In this document: one piece after another, positions 1 through 8,515 of the stretch
Layout: each line of letters starts with the position of its first letter
How positions within the stretch are numbered: the stretch's first letter is position 1
NCBI RefSeq assembly: GCF_016937535.1
Contig: NZ_JAFHKK010000017.1
Span: forward strand, 1-56,742
Length of the DNA stretch: 56,742 nt
Source of the DNA: Sulfurospirillum tamanense
GTDB lineage: Bacteria > Campylobacterota > Campylobacteria > Campylobacterales > Campylobacteraceae
Direction of reading: 5' to 3'
The notes under the pieces: model-generated
What the model was told of the DNA's origin: nothing
The model's database searches: none
Seen by the model: only the letters and a program-made list of their open reading frames with translations
Program-made: the position numbers and the translations under genes

Positions 1-1
1 G

Positions 2-118
2 GGGGTTGCTTTTGGACAAGGATATTTCTATTCACCCCCTATTTCAAGTGATGTATTATTTAAAATACCCCAATACTTTCTCTATGACAATCAAGTTAGT
101 TGTGCGTCGTTAAAATAA
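2..118 (+). CDS. C-terminal end of an EAL-domain (c-di-GMP phosphodiesterase-type) protein, partial
   Basis: An open frame runs in from the left window edge and stops at TAA 116-118, giving the last 38 residues of a protein. The stretch FGQGYFYSPPIS matches the conserved end of EAL domains (xxQGYxFSxP), where the glutamine belongs to the substrate-binding set. About 20 further residues follow before the stop. The catalytic part lies outside the window, so neither activity nor domain architecture can be judged. The next gene begins 4 bases after the stop, so the two are probably co-transcribed. The call rests on one motif and the open frame; the product could be a GGDEF-EAL hybrid like the one at 34.7 kb. 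Confidence 0.6.
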   Translation, partial: GVAFGQGYFYSPPISSDVLFKIPQYFLYDNQVSCASLK

Positions 119-122
119 AGGA

Positions 123-524
123 ATGCGCTTGAAAGTAAGAAAAGTATGTTTGTATGTCGTTGAGGTTGAAAAGGCCTTATTGTTTTTTGAAAAAGTTTTA
201 GGGTTTACTCGAAAATATTACAGTCCAAAAAAAGATTATGCTGAAATTGGGCTGGATACTTTTATTTTGGCTCTAGCTTCGGAAAATTTGATCCCAAATT
301 CTTCACTTGACCCATTTTCGGGAAATGTTTGCAACGAAAACTCACTCGAAACAGAATTGGAAATAGCGACAGAAAATATCTTAATGACCCACTATGCATC
401 ACTGGCGAATGGGGCCAAAGAAATATCTCCGCCATGCTCCAACGCATACGGCGAGACCTATTCTTGCATTAGGGTTCCTGGTGGAGTGTTGGTAAGGTTA
501 TATTGCAGTTATGGGTTTTGTTAA
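123..524 (+). CDS. VOC-superfamily (glyoxalase/bleomycin resistance/dioxygenase-fold) protein
   Basis: A 133-residue protein whose opening (KVCLYVVEVEKALLFFEKVLGF) has the beta-alpha start of a VOC module. The end (GETYSCIRVPGGVLVRLY) resembles the metal-site strand, although the usual final glutamate is replaced by arginine. Metal binding and enzymatic activity are therefore doubtful and the substrate is unknown. The start is ambiguous: the only Shine-Dalgarno-like sequence (AAGGA, 118-122) abuts the ATG at 123 directly, whereas the in-frame TTG at 129 lies 6 bases from it and may be the real start. The gene follows an EAL-domain gene by 4 bases and converges on msrQ. Base composition looks more AT-rich than the neighbours. 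Confidence 0.6.
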   Translation: MRLKVRKVCLYVVEVEKALLFFEKVLGFTRKYYSPKKDYAEIGLDTFILALASENLIPNSSLDPFSGNVCNENSLETELEIATENILMTHYASLANGAKEISPPCSNAYGETYSCIRVPGGVLVRLYCSYGFC

Positions 525-554
525 GAGTGAAAACTAGATGATTTTACAGATTAG

Positions 555-589
555 AAAAAATTCAATCTATGTGTAGACTTTAATTTTTT
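555..589. terminator. Bidirectional hairpin between convergent genes
   Basis: AAAAAATT (555-562) pairs with AATTTTTT (582-589), and inside it TCTA pairs with TAGA around a TGTG loop. A-rich and T-rich flanks would give a U-tract on either strand. It sits between the VOC gene and the end of msrQ and overlaps the msrQ stop. Confidence 0.5.
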
Positions 590-1145
590 ATTTGTTCAAT
601 CTTTTGTTTATTCCTTGGGACACGGTAACAACCCCTCTCCAGCCCAACAAAAGAACAGTGAGAAAAATGAAAAACATCTCTCGATTGCCCAAGACTTTTT
701 GTGCCATGGTTTCGTGGATGAGGATGAGGATGAGGGCGATGTAGACGAGTTTGTGTTTGGCGTGGTGCTTGGCAAAGAGGCGTTTTGTGGAGGTGATGCC
801 CATGAAGATGAGGATGACAAATGCGCTCATGCCAAGGTAAATAAAGGGTTTGTCGAGGGTCTCTTTGAGCACAAATCCCACATCAAGTTGCGCGTCCAAA
901 AGAAAAAAGTTGCCAAAATGCAGTGTGGCGTAAAAAAGCGCAAAAAGCCCTAACATTCTTCGGTAGCGCAAGAGGTTAAGCGCACGTCGCAAGGGGGTGA
1001 TGGCTAAGGAGAGAAACAAAAACCCCATGGCACTAAGCCCTGTGAGGGTGTAGATGTGTTTGATGGGGTCGTTGGCCTCTTGGACGCCGTAGAGTAGATA
1101 GGCTAGGGGCAAAAGCGACCCCACAAATACCGCTATTTTTTGCAT
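588..1145 (-). CDS. msrQ: Protein-methionine-sulfoxide reductase heme-binding membrane subunit MsrQ
   Basis: MsrQ (YedZ family) passes electrons from the respiratory chain to MsrP for repair of oxidised methionines in periplasmic proteins. The 185-residue protein has about six hydrophobic segments and family-typical histidines (LHFGNFFLLD, AKHHAKHKLVYI, HETMAQ). ATG at 1145 is preferred over the upstream in-frame TTG because it shares a base with the msrP stop (TGATG), indicating translational coupling. Its length is usual for the family. It is co-transcribed with msrP. Heme ligation is inferred from the family. Confidence 0.9.
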   Translation of the reverse strand: MQKIAVFVGSLLPLAYLLYGVQEANDPIKHIYTLTGLSAMGFLFLSLAITPLRRALNLLRYRRMLGLFALFYATLHFGNFFLLDAQLDVGFVLKETLDKPFIYLGMSAFVILIFMGITSTKRLFAKHHAKHKLVYIALILILIHETMAQKVLGNREMFFIFLTVLLLGWRGVVTVSQGINKRLNK

Positions 1146-2110
1146 CAAAAAAATCTTTTCAAGTCCATCTCTTTGTACAGCGAAGCCACTTCTTCGCCGT
1201 AACCGTTAAACATCAGCGTTTCTGTTTTTAAAAAACTGCCCAGTTTGCGCTCTTTGGCTTGACTCCAGCGGGGGTGGTCAACGTGCGGGTTGACGTTGGC
1301 GTAGAATCCGTACTCTCTAGGGTTGAGTGCTTGCCATGTGTTTTTAGGCTCCGTGGTAGCAAAGGCCACATGGTCGATGGATTTGATGCTTTTGAAACCG
1401 TATTTCCACGGCACAATCAAGCGCAACGGTGCGCCGTTTTGGTTGGGGAGTACTTTTCCGTACATGCCCACCGCCACAAACGCAAGCGGGTGCATCGCTT
1501 CATCCATGCGCAACCCTTCCACATACGGGTAAGGAATGGCTCCTTGGCGCATGCCTTTGCGTTGGTCGGGAAACATGGTCGGGTCGTATTTGGTTTGGAA
1601 CAGCACGTACTTGGCTTTAGAGGTTGGCTTGGCGATGGCCAAGAGGGCGGAGAGGGGAAATCCAATCCACGGCACGACCATCGACCACCCCTCAACACAG
1701 CGAAAACGGTAAATCCGCTCTTCGAGGGGAAGTGTTGCGAGCAACGCTGAGACTTCAAGGGGCGTGGTGTTTTCGCACTCACCGTGAAAACCCACTTCCC
1801 ACGGCGAAGGTCTAAGGGTATGGGCCATGCGCGCAGGTTTTTCTTTGGCGGTGGAAAATTCGTAAAAGTTATTGTAAGTGCTTGCTTGTTCAAAGGTGCT
1901 CAATTCCAACTCTTTTCCGTAGGGGGTTGGGGTGAATGCAAGGGGGCTAAGGAGGTCGTTTTTGGCCGCCCAAAGGGTGTCCATCACCACACTCGAAGAG
2001 ACAAGCGCGGCCGCACCCAGTTTAAGAAAATCTCTTCGTTTGTGGAAAAGCGCTTCGTCGGTGACTTCGGTTTGGCTCAATTGCCAACGGGGTTTTTTGA
2101 AGATATACAC
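1145..2110 (-). CDS. msrP: Protein-methionine-sulfoxide reductase catalytic subunit MsrP (molybdopterin enzyme)
   Basis: MsrP (YedY) is the periplasmic molybdopterin subunit that reduces methionine sulfoxide in proteins. Residues 25-45 form a Tat signal ([17 protein letters not shown]), fitting export of a folded cofactor protein. Cys138 in [15 protein letters not shown] is the expected molybdenum ligand, and the oxidoreductase molybdopterin-binding fold continues to about residue 300. The start is GTG at 2110, four bases after AGGAGG. Length (321 residues) fits the family. The first gene of an msrP-msrQ pair; two TACATGTA palindromes lie just upstream of its ribosome site. Confidence 0.93.
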   Translation of the reverse strand: MYIFKKPRWQLSQTEVTDEALFHKRRDFLKLGAAALVSSSVVMDTLWAAKNDLLSPLAFTPTPYGKELELSTFEQASTYNNFYEFSTAKEKPARMAHTLRPSPWEVGFHGECENTTPLEVSALLATLPLEERIYRFRCVEGWSMVVPWIGFPLSALLAIAKPTSKAKYVLFQTKYDPTMFPDQRKGMRQGAIPYPYVEGLRMDEAMHPLAFVAVGMYGKVLPNQNGAPLRLIVPWKYGFKSIKSIDHVAFATTEPKNTWQALNPREYGFYANVNPHVDHPRWSQAKERKLGSFLKTETLMFNGYGEEVASLYKEMDLKRFF

Positions 2111-2134
2111 GGGGCCTCCTTTTGGTGATATTTT

Positions 2135-2176
2135 TTTACATGTAGAGCGCCTTACATGTAAGCGTAAGGCGCCTTA
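2135..2176. repeat. Two TACATGTA palindromes within a larger hairpin
   Basis: Two copies of the iterated palindrome (2137-2144 and 2153-2160) lie 16 bases apart. The second is embedded in an 8-bp inverted repeat, GCGCCTTA (2147-2154) with TAAGGCGC (2165-2172). A further perfect palindrome, TAAGGCGCCTTA, occupies 2165-2176. The cluster lies downstream of the BASS transporter gene and upstream of msrP, so it could act as a terminator or a regulatory site. On the minus strand the second stem is followed by an A-rich stretch, not a U-tract. Confidence 0.6.
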
Positions 2177-2224
2177 AAGTCCTAAAAAATCCCAATGCCC
2201 CAAAAGAAGAACAAGCCTCCTCTA

Positions 2225-2246
2225 AGGAAACGGTGCCTTAGGAGAT
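2225..2246 (-). terminator. Weak hairpin at the end of the BASS transporter gene
   Basis: CTAAGG (about 2226-2231) pairs with CCTTAG (2237-2242) across the stop codon. No clear U-tract follows on the minus strand, so termination is uncertain. Confidence 0.25.
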
Positions 2247-3155
2247 TTCCCGTTTACCCCAAAACCCAGCAAGAAGTGAGCCTGAGATGTTGTGCCAGAC
2301 GCTAAAAAGTGCTCCCGGAAGCGCGCTTAAAGGGGTGGCGGCAAAATATTTGCCCGCGAGTGCTACGGCAAGGCCTGAGTTTTGCATCCCTGTTTCGATG
2401 GCGATGGTGCGGCAGGTTTTGGTGTCGTAGCCCAAGAGTTTGGGCACAAGGTAGCCTATTAACAGTCCTAGAAGGTTGTGCAAGACCACACCAAGGAAGA
2501 TGAGCGCGCCTACGGTGGCGATTTTGGGTTGGTTGAGGGCGATGACGATAGCGATGATGAATAAAATCGCTCCCATGGAAAAGAGTGCAAAAAGGCCGTG
2601 GAGTTTTTGGATTTTGGCACCAAAAAGGTGGCTACACACAAGACCCGCAAGCACAGGCACAAGGACGATTTTGACGATGCCCATGAGCATACCCATGGCG
2701 TTGACATCCACTTCTTGCCCCACATAAAACCACACCAAAAAAGGGGTAAGAAGCACAGAAAGAATCGTGCTAATGGCGGTGAGTGTGATGGAAAGGGCCA
2801 CATCTGCCTTGGCAAGATAGGCCATGACGTTAGACGCAGTGCCGCCTGAAACGGCGCCTACAAGAAGCATCCCCACAAGCAAGTCCGTGGAAAACCCGAG
2901 GGTTTTGGAGATGCCAAAAGCCAACAGCGGCATACAGCCAAACTGCAAAGCCAGAGTCAAACCAATGACCACAGGACGCTTAAGCGCGCGCAAAAAATCC
3001 TCAGCTTTGAGGGTCGCGCCCATGAAAAACATAATCATCGTCAGTAAAGGCACAATGAGCGAAGCATGGGATTTAAAAAGCGTCGGTGCAAGGTAAGCCA
3101 AAGCCCCCACCAAAACAGCCCAAAGGGGAAAGAGTCCATTAATGCGGTTAACCAT
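2238..3155 (-). CDS. Bile acid:sodium symporter (BASS) family transporter
   Basis: A 305-residue polytopic protein with about nine or ten hydrophobic segments and the BASS signatures MFFMGATLKAEDF near the N-terminus, GAVSGGTASNVMAYLAKADVALS in the middle, and ETGMQNSGLAVALA near the end (a sodium-site and substrate-crossover motif). BASS proteins import organic anions with sodium; in bacteria the substrate is often a keto acid or pantoate, and nothing here identifies it. An open frame extends 29 codons upstream, but ATG at 3155 has a good AAGGAG seven bases ahead and begins where the family begins. Transcribed alone toward msrPQ. Confidence 0.85.
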   Translation of the reverse strand: MVNRINGLFPLWAVLVGALAYLAPTLFKSHASLIVPLLTMIMFFMGATLKAEDFLRALKRPVVIGLTLALQFGCMPLLAFGISKTLGFSTDLLVGMLLVGAVSGGTASNVMAYLAKADVALSITLTAISTILSVLLTPFLVWFYVGQEVDVNAMGMLMGIVKIVLVPVLAGLVCSHLFGAKIQKLHGLFALFSMGAILFIIAIVIALNQPKIATVGALIFLGVVLHNLLGLLIGYLVPKLLGYDTKTCRTIAIETGMQNSGLAVALAGKYFAATPLSALPGALFSVWHNISGSLLAGFWGKREIS

Positions 3156-3181
3156 ACACACTCCTTTTTGAAAAAACGTCA

Positions 3182-3187
3182 ATTGTA
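3182..3187 (-). promoter_or_regulatory. Candidate -10 box for the BASS transporter
   Basis: Read on the minus strand, TACAAT lies 27 bases upstream of the ATG at 3155, with T-rich sequence upstream, the form typical of Campylobacterota sigma-70 promoters that lack a clear -35. Confidence 0.35.
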
Positions 3188-3251
3188 GCGTGATTGGAGT
3201 AAAAAAGCGGTAATTTTGAGGGTAAAAGGTCTTTACATGCAATGGACTGGC

Positions 3252-3283
3252 AAAAAGCTACCGCGTTAAGCACGGTAGCTTTT
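3252..3283 (-). terminator. Rho-independent terminator after ychF
   Basis: AAAAGCTACCG (3253-3263) and CGGTAGCTTTT (3273-3283) form a perfect 11-bp stem with a 9-base loop. On the minus strand the stem ends in a TTTTT run. It lies 12 bases beyond the ychF stop and closes the long minus-strand housekeeping run. Confidence 0.88.
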
Positions 3284-3294
3284 ACATTAATAGC

Positions 3295-4395
3295 TTACAC
3301 GTTAAACCGAAAGTGCATCACGTCGCCGTCTTTGACGAGGTACTCTTTGCCTTCTAGGCGCATTTTTCCTGCTTCTTTGGCGCCGCTTTCGCCCTTACAT
3401 GTAAGGAAATCTTCGTAGCCGATAACTTCGGCTTTGATGAAGCCTTTTTCAAAGTCATTGTGGATGACCGAGGCCGCTTTGGGTGCTTTCCAACCCCGCT
3501 CAATAGTCCACGCGCGCACTTCTTTGGCACCCGCGGTAAAGTAGCTAATGAGACCCAGTTTTTCAAAGGCGGTGCGGATGATTTTCTCTAAACCCGACTC
3601 CTCGATGCCCAGTTCTTGTAAAAATTCCGCCGCCTCTTCTTCCTCTAAAGCGACCATCTCTTCTTCGATTTTAGCGCACAGTTTGATGACGTCTGCACCC
3701 ACGCGCGCGGCGTGGTTTTGGAGGGCTTGCACGTACATGTTATCTTCTAAAAGGCCGTCTTCATCCACGTTTGCGCCGTAGATGACAGTTTTGTTGGAGA
3801 GGAAGCGCAGTTCTTTATTGAGGGCTTCAAAGTATGGGTTTTCACGGTCGGCGAAGGTGCTTGCGGGTTGCAAATCATCTAGGTGATGAAACAGCGCTTG
3901 GGCTACTTCGAGCGCACCCCTTGCGTCTTTATCGGACTTGGCCATGCGGGTGAGCCTGTCGATTTTTTTGCTTAGTTGTTGCACGTCGGCGAGCATGAGT
4001 TCGGTTTCGATGATTTCGATGTCACGAATAGGGTCGATGCCCCCTTCAACGTGCGTGATGTTTTCATCTTCAAAGCAGCGCACCATGTGCAACACCACTT
4101 CCACTTCGCGAATGTTAGAGAGAAACTGGTTGCCCAGTCCCTCGCCCTTGCTAGCTCCGCGCACGAGTCCTGCGATGTCCACAAAGTCGATGGTAGAGTG
4201 CTGAATGCGCTCAGGATTGACAATTTTTGCAAGCGCACCCAAGCGTTTATCAGGCACAGGAACGATGGCCTTGTTGGGCTCAATCGTACAAAACGGATAG
4301 TTCGCCGCCTCGGCATTTTGCGCCTTAGTGAGCGCGTTAAAGGTGGTCGATTTTCCTACGTTTGGCAAGCCAACGATACCAACACCCAAACCCAT
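3295..4395 (-). CDS. ychF: Redox-regulated ribosome-associated ATPase YchF (Obg-family P-loop protein)
   Basis: YchF/OLA1 proteins bind ribosomes and hydrolyse ATP rather than GTP; they influence translation and oxidative-stress responses. The P-loop GLPNVGKS lies at residues 9-16, followed by the [10 protein letters not shown] switch, [20 protein letters not shown] (G3 region), a coiled coil around 130-200 and the C-terminal TGS-like domain ending in [10 protein letters not shown]. The true start is ATG at 4395, not the longer open frame. It shares an A with the pepA stop and has AAGGAGG upstream. The 366-residue length is normal. Same order as in Campylobacter and Helicobacter. Confidence 0.95.
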   Translation of the reverse strand: MGLGVGIVGLPNVGKSTTFNALTKAQNAEAANYPFCTIEPNKAIVPVPDKRLGALAKIVNPERIQHSTIDFVDIAGLVRGASKGEGLGNQFLSNIREVEVVLHMVRCFEDENITHVEGGIDPIRDIEIIETELMLADVQQLSKKIDRLTRMAKSDKDARGALEVAQALFHHLDDLQPASTFADRENPYFEALNKELRFLSNKTVIYGANVDEDGLLEDNMYVQALQNHAARVGADVIKLCAKIEEEMVALEEEEAAEFLQELGIEESGLEKIIRTAFEKLGLISYFTAGAKEVRAWTIERGWKAPKAASVIHNDFEKGFIKAEVIGYEDFLTCKGESGAKEAGKMRLEGKEYLVKDGDVMHFRFNV

Positions 4396-5807
4396 TAGTT
4401 CACCTCCTTGGCTAATGCATCCAGCCAATAAAGGTTCATGCGCACCCCCGCACCACTGGCACCCGTTTGGTTGTAGCCCCACGGTTTTTCCACGTATGCA
4501 GGCCCCGCGATGTCAAGGTGAATCCACTTGGATTTGTGTTCTTCTTCGATGAAGGTGTCAAGGAAAAGTCCTGCTGTGATAGCTCCGCCGTAGCGTGAAG
4601 AGCTGATGTTGGAGATGTCAGCGACAGAGCTTTTGAGCAGTTTTTTGAGGTAACGGTTAAAGTGCAATGAGCCTGTAAGCTCGCCACTTTGAGCCGCGGC
4701 GTTGTGTAATGAGGCGATGAGTTCTTGGTTGTGGCCCATGACGCCTGTGGTATATTCGCCAACAGCCACCACGCACGCACCCGTTAACGTTGCCATGTCC
4801 ACTAAGATGTCGGGCTTAAACCCTTGGGCGTAGCACAAGCAATCGGCCAAGACCAAGCGGCCTTCTGCGTCGGTGTTGCGCACCTCAATGGTAGTGCCGT
4901 TTTTGGCTTTAAGGACATCATCAGGCTTGTAGGCATTACCGCCAATCATGTTTTCTGTTGCGCCGATGATGGCGTGGATTTCAAAGGGAAGTTCGAGTTC
5001 TGCCGCCCCTTTTAAAATGCCAAGTGCCGCCGCGCCGCCGCTTTTGTCGGCTTTCATGGTCACCATGCTCTCTCCTGGCTTCAAGCTCAACCCGCCGCTA
5101 TCATAGGTCAACCCTTTGCCCACAAAAATGACCCGTTTTTTCGCGGGCACTTTAGGCGTGTAAACGAGGTGGATGAGGCGCGGAGGATGCACGCTAGCAC
5201 GGTTGACGGCTAAAAACGCTTCCATGCCTTGTTCTTCTAAAAAGTGTTTGTCGTAAACCTTACATGTAACGCCCTCAAGAGCGGAGAGTTTCATGGCATC
5301 ATCGGCCATGCGCACAGGCGTGTAGTCACTGGGGATAGTATTGACCGCTTCTTTAGCGTAATTGGTCGCGTTAGCGATGGTGTAGGCTTTTTGGATTTGT
5401 GCGACCGCGTCTGAAGCGGTAGTGACAATGCGCACTTCTTCTACGTGCACGGGGTCATTTTTGCTTTTGTAGGCGGTAAATTGGTAGCTTCCTAGCTCAA
5501 ATCCTTCCACCAAAGCGCCAATGTTGCCGTACGCTTCTGTGAATACGACTTTACATGTAGAGGCTTTTAACAGTTCCCATGCTTTAGCAGCAGCCAAGCG
5601 CAGTTCATCCGCCTCAAAACTGTCGCAGCCGACGTAAACGGTTTTGCTGTGGGGAAAATAGACACCCGCTTCGCTTTTGGGCTTAAAGCCATAGGCTTCA
5701 AGGAGGGATTTTTCTTCTAAAGTTTCAAAAGTGGCTGCATCCACAAGCATGACGCGCGCGTCCGCGCCCGAGGTTTCAAAAGAGGTTTGTATGGGGGTAA
5801 ATTTCAT
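4395..5807 (-). CDS. pepA: Leucyl aminopeptidase PepA (M17 family)
   Basis: Cytosolic dinuclear-metal aminopeptidase that removes N-terminal residues from peptides. The C-terminal catalytic domain carries the metal ligands and catalytic lysine in VGKGLTYDSGGLSLKPG (from 229) and MKADKSGG (251-258), and the signature NTDAEGRL (311-318). Length 470 residues is typical. The start overlaps the dedA end by four bases, and its own stop overlaps the ychF start. Two internal TACATGTA palindromes (5261, 5552) encode Val/Ser-Thr-Cys-Lys in the same frame. Confidence 0.96.
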   Translation of the reverse strand: MKFTPIQTSFETSGADARVMLVDAATFETLEEKSLLEAYGFKPKSEAGVYFPHSKTVYVGCDSFEADELRLAAAKAWELLKASTCKVVFTEAYGNIGALVEGFELGSYQFTAYKSKNDPVHVEEVRIVTTASDAVAQIQKAYTIANATNYAKEAVNTIPSDYTPVRMADDAMKLSALEGVTCKVYDKHFLEEQGMEAFLAVNRASVHPPRLIHLVYTPKVPAKKRVIFVGKGLTYDSGGLSLKPGESMVTMKADKSGGAAALGILKGAAELELPFEIHAIIGATENMIGGNAYKPDDVLKAKNGTTIEVRNTDAEGRLVLADCLCYAQGFKPDILVDMATLTGACVVAVGEYTTGVMGHNQELIASLHNAAAQSGELTGSLHFNRYLKKLLKSSVADISNISSSRYGGAITAGLFLDTFIEEEHKSKWIHLDIAGPAYVEKPWGYNQTGASGAGVRMNLYWLDALAKEVN

Positions 5808-6388
5808 CGTTGACTCCGTAATTTTAAGATAGTGCTTTCCACACGGTGGAAAAAGTAAAAAATGCTACCCACAAAGGCAATGATCATCGGAATAGCAAAA
5901 TACCAATGTTCTTGCCCGTACGTGAGTAGTCCTAAGATAGTATCGCCCATGTACCACGCTGGTAAGCAGAAGATACAAGCCCACGTAAAAGAACTGATGC
6001 CATTAATGAGCACAAATTCTGCGCGGCTGTAGCGCGTGAGCCCCACAGACATGGGCACGACAATGCGCAGTCCGTACATGAAGCGTTGGAAAAAGATAAT
6101 CGCCCGTCCGTATTTTTTGAGCAACATGTGGGCGATGGCAAACTTGCGCCGCTGGGTATTGAGCTTCTTATAAATGTAGTTCTTGTTATACCTGCCAATG
6201 TGAAAGTAGAGCAAATCTCCCGCCATGCCTCCAAGGGTACCAACCACAAGGGCGATGGGCAAATTCATGTCGCCCGTATGGGAAAAGACTCCTGCGATGA
6301 CAAGGGCTGTTTCGCCCTCGAGCACGCACCACACAAACAAAATAATGTACCCATAGGTACGGATAAGCTCAATGAATGTTCCTTCCAT
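5804..6388 (-). CDS. DedA-family inner-membrane protein
   Basis: A 194-residue membrane protein with the DedA (SNARE-associated/VTT) pattern: an N-terminal re-entrant segment containing CVLEGETALVIAG, then GTLGGMAGDLLYFHIGRYN and RFMYGLRIVVPMSVGLTRYS, with several transmembrane helices. DedA proteins are linked to lipid flipping (undecaprenyl phosphate recycling) and membrane homeostasis. The arginines and glutamates used by the family appear to be present. It lies between trpB and pepA; the dedA-pepA-ychF order is conserved in related genera. Confidence 0.9.
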   Translation of the reverse strand: MEGTFIELIRTYGYIILFVWCVLEGETALVIAGVFSHTGDMNLPIALVVGTLGGMAGDLLYFHIGRYNKNYIYKKLNTQRRKFAIAHMLLKKYGRAIIFFQRFMYGLRIVVPMSVGLTRYSRAEFVLINGISSFTWACIFCLPAWYMGDTILGLLTYGQEHWYFAIPMIIAFVGSIFYFFHRVESTILKLRSQR

Positions 6389-6397
6389 GGGCCCTGC

Positions 6398-7603
6398 TTA
6401 GTCAAAATGGAGTAAGGATTTAGCTTGCACCATGTCCTTGTCGCCACGACCCGAGAGGTTGACGATGATGAGAGCGTTTTCGCGCACTTTAGGGTCCATT
6501 TTTTTAAGGTATGCCACAGCATGAGCGCTCTCAAAGGCAGGAATGATGCCTTCTTTTTGACTGAGCCACACAAAGGCGTCTAGGGCTTCTTGGTCGGTAA
6601 CACTCTCATAGGTGACCTTGTTTAAATCTTTCAAGTGCGCATGTTCTGGCCCGATGCCAGGGTAATCCAATCCCGCAGAAAAGGAATGGGCTTCTAAAAT
6701 CTGCCCGTCTTCATCTTGCAGTAAGTAGCTCATTTGCCCGTGCAATACACCAGGACTCCCTTTTTGCAAACTTGCGCCGTGCTTGGATGTGTCAAGCCCT
6801 AGGCCGCCTGCTTCAATGCCGATACACCGCACACCCTCTTCGCCCAAAAAGTGGCTAAACATGCCAATGGCGTTGCTTCCCCCGCCAATGCACGCGACCA
6901 CAAAATCAGGCAAGCAGTTTGCTGTTGCTAAAATCTGTGCCTTGGCTTCGTAGCCAATGACTGCTTGAAAGTCGCGCACCATGAGGGGATACGGATGGGG
7001 TCCTGCGACGGTGCCGATGATATAAAAGGTGTCGCGCGCGTGGGTAACCCAGTGGCGGATGGCTTCGTTCATGGCATCTTTGAGCGTACGGCTTCCGCTT
7101 TTGACAGGGTGGACTTTAGCTCCTAAAAGTTTCATGCGAAAGACATTAAGTTCTTGCCGCTCCACGTCTTTTTCGCCCATAAACACGTCGCATTCAAGGC
7201 CCAGTAGTGCCGCGACGGTCGCCGTAGCTACGCCATGTTGTCCCGCACCTGTTTCGGCGATGACCCGTTTTTTGCCTAAGCGCTTAGCGAGCAAACCTTG
7301 GACGATGGTGTTGTTGATTTTGTGCGCACCCGTGTGGTTTAAATCTTCCCGTTTGAGGTAAACGCGGGCACCGAGTTCTTCGGAGAGGTTGTTGGCAAAA
7401 TAAAGAGGCGAGGGACGGCCGACGTACTCTTTAAAATAATAATCCACCTCCATCCAAAAGTCTTTGTCAAAGCGCAACGCGCGGTAGGCTTCGTCGAGTT
7501 CGCACAGTACGGGCATCAAGGTTTCAGGTACGTAACGTCCGCCAAAAATGCCAAAATGGCCGTTGTGGTCGGGGTCAAAAGGGGAGGGTTTAGGAATATA
7601 CAT
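6398..7603 (-). CDS. trpB: Tryptophan synthase beta chain
   Basis: PLP enzyme that condenses indole with serine to make tryptophan. HTGAHKINN (91-99) carries the PLP lysine K95, [15 protein letters not shown] follows, and the glycine-rich phosphate loop is [12 protein letters not shown]. At 401 residues it is a standard TrpB1. No trpA or other trp gene is present in the window, so it sits apart from its usual partner. It starts within TAATG at the apt stop (one-base overlap) and lies 9 bases before dedA. In the relatives I recall, apt and dedA are neighbours without trpB, so this is probably a local insertion. Confidence 0.96.
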   Translation of the reverse strand: MYIPKPSPFDPDHNGHFGIFGGRYVPETLMPVLCELDEAYRALRFDKDFWMEVDYYFKEYVGRPSPLYFANNLSEELGARVYLKREDLNHTGAHKINNTIVQGLLAKRLGKKRVIAETGAGQHGVATATVAALLGLECDVFMGEKDVERQELNVFRMKLLGAKVHPVKSGSRTLKDAMNEAIRHWVTHARDTFYIIGTVAGPHPYPLMVRDFQAVIGYEAKAQILATANCLPDFVVACIGGGSNAIGMFSHFLGEEGVRCIGIEAGGLGLDTSKHGASLQKGSPGVLHGQMSYLLQDEDGQILEAHSFSAGLDYPGIGPEHAHLKDLNKVTYESVTDQEALDAFVWLSQKEGIIPAFESAHAVAYLKKMDPKVRENALIIVNLSGRGDKDMVQAKSLLHFD

Positions 7604-8157
7604 TAATCAATCTCCAAGACCGAATACACGGGAGTCGTTTTTTTAATGGCTTCGTCGCCACGCAAAAAGGTTAGGTTGATGATAAAACACGCTTCCACGC
7701 ATTCACCGCCTGCTTTGTTGATAAGGTTGACCGCCGCATTGGCCGTGCCGCCTGTAGCGATGAGGTCGTCGATGAGCAACACGCGCGGATGTGCCAAGCC
7801 GTGGCTAAACGCATCAATGTGTAGCTCTACTTCATCTACCCCGTATTCTAGGGAATATTTTTCACTGATGGTAGTGTAGGGAAGTTTGCCTGGTTTGCGG
7901 ATGGGCACAAAGCGGGTGCGAAGCAAGGAAGCAAGAGCTGCTCCAAAAATAAAACCGCGCGACTCGATGCCTGCGATGTATTGGATGTCCATGTCTGCGT
8001 AGCGCTTAACAAGGTGGTCCATTAAAAAATGAAAGGCTTCAGGGTTGTTTAATAGGGTCGTGATGTCTTTAAATTGGATGCCAGGCTTGGGGTAATCAGG
8101 AACATTGCGAATGGCTGCAAGCAAATGAGACTTTTCACTTTCGGTGAGTGTATGCAT
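7603..8157 (-). CDS. apt: Adenine phosphoribosyltransferase
   Basis: Purine salvage enzyme converting adenine and PRPP to AMP. The 184-residue chain has the substrate-hood region ([14 protein letters not shown]), the [13 protein letters not shown] segment, and the PRPP loop [17 protein letters not shown] near residues 125-140. ATG at 8157 has AAAGG about 6 bases upstream. It follows a small coiled-coil membrane protein and overlaps the trpB start by one base. Confidence 0.95.
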   Translation of the reverse strand: MHTLTESEKSHLLAAIRNVPDYPKPGIQFKDITTLLNNPEAFHFLMDHLVKRYADMDIQYIAGIESRGFIFGAALASLLRTRFVPIRKPGKLPYTTISEKYSLEYGVDEVELHIDAFSHGLAHPRVLLIDDLIATGGTANAAVNLINKAGGECVEACFIINLTFLRGDEAIKKTTPVYSVLEID

Positions 8158-8181
8158 GGATGACCTTTGGAAAATATTGGA

Positions 8182-8514
8182 TTATAACAGTGCTTCGATT
8201 TTGCCCTCAAGTTCTTTGATGCGTTGACGCAGCTTGTCACTCTCGAGGCGGTATTGGCTGTTGCGCGTGCGAAGGGATTTGGTATCGCCGCGGATTTTAT
8301 TGAGTTCATCACTGAGGATGTCGATGTTGCCAAGGGCACGTTGGAGTTGCACTTGGTATTTTCGAATGACCACTTCTGCGTCCCCTAGGGTGTTTTTAAC
8401 CATAGCATTACCCAGTTTTTCTTTGCGCAAGAGTGTTTTAAAATAAAAAACCATCACAGTTAGATAAACACACAAGGAGACAAGAATGGTGGTGAAAATC
8501 CAGTCTAAAAACAT
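8182..8514 (-). CDS. Small membrane-anchored coiled-coil protein
   Basis: A 110-residue protein of unknown function. Residues 1-25 form one hydrophobic helix (MFLDWIFTTILVSLCVYLTVMVFYF); the rest is charged and heptad-like, ending in SDKLRQRIKELEGKIEALL, so a membrane-anchored coiled coil is likely. The start is ATG at 8514, one base after the rpiB stop, rather than an upstream ATG inside rpiB. A similarly placed small membrane protein occurs between rpiB and apt in relatives, arguing for a conserved but uncharacterised gene. Confidence 0.8.
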   Translation of the reverse strand: MFLDWIFTTILVSLCVYLTVMVFYFKTLLRKEKLGNAMVKNTLGDAEVVIRKYQVQLQRALGNIDILSDELNKIRGDTKSLRTRNSQYRLESDKLRQRIKELEGKIEALL

Positions 8515-8515
8515 C

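Noticed and set aside
615-953. 112-residue plus-strand frame opposite msrQ
   Set aside because: Lies wholly within the reverse complement of a well-supported gene, is low-complexity (Asp/Glu/Val-rich), and has no homology or ribosome site.
1259-1750. 163-residue frame opposite msrP
   Set aside because: Antisense shadow of the conserved MsrP coding region.
3976-4398. 140-residue frame opposite ychF
   Set aside because: Antisense to the G-domain of YchF; no independent support.
4393-4482. N-terminal 29-codon extension of YchF
   Set aside because: The P-loop protein always starts with the sequence at ATG 4395, which also has the ribosome site; the extension is inside pepA.
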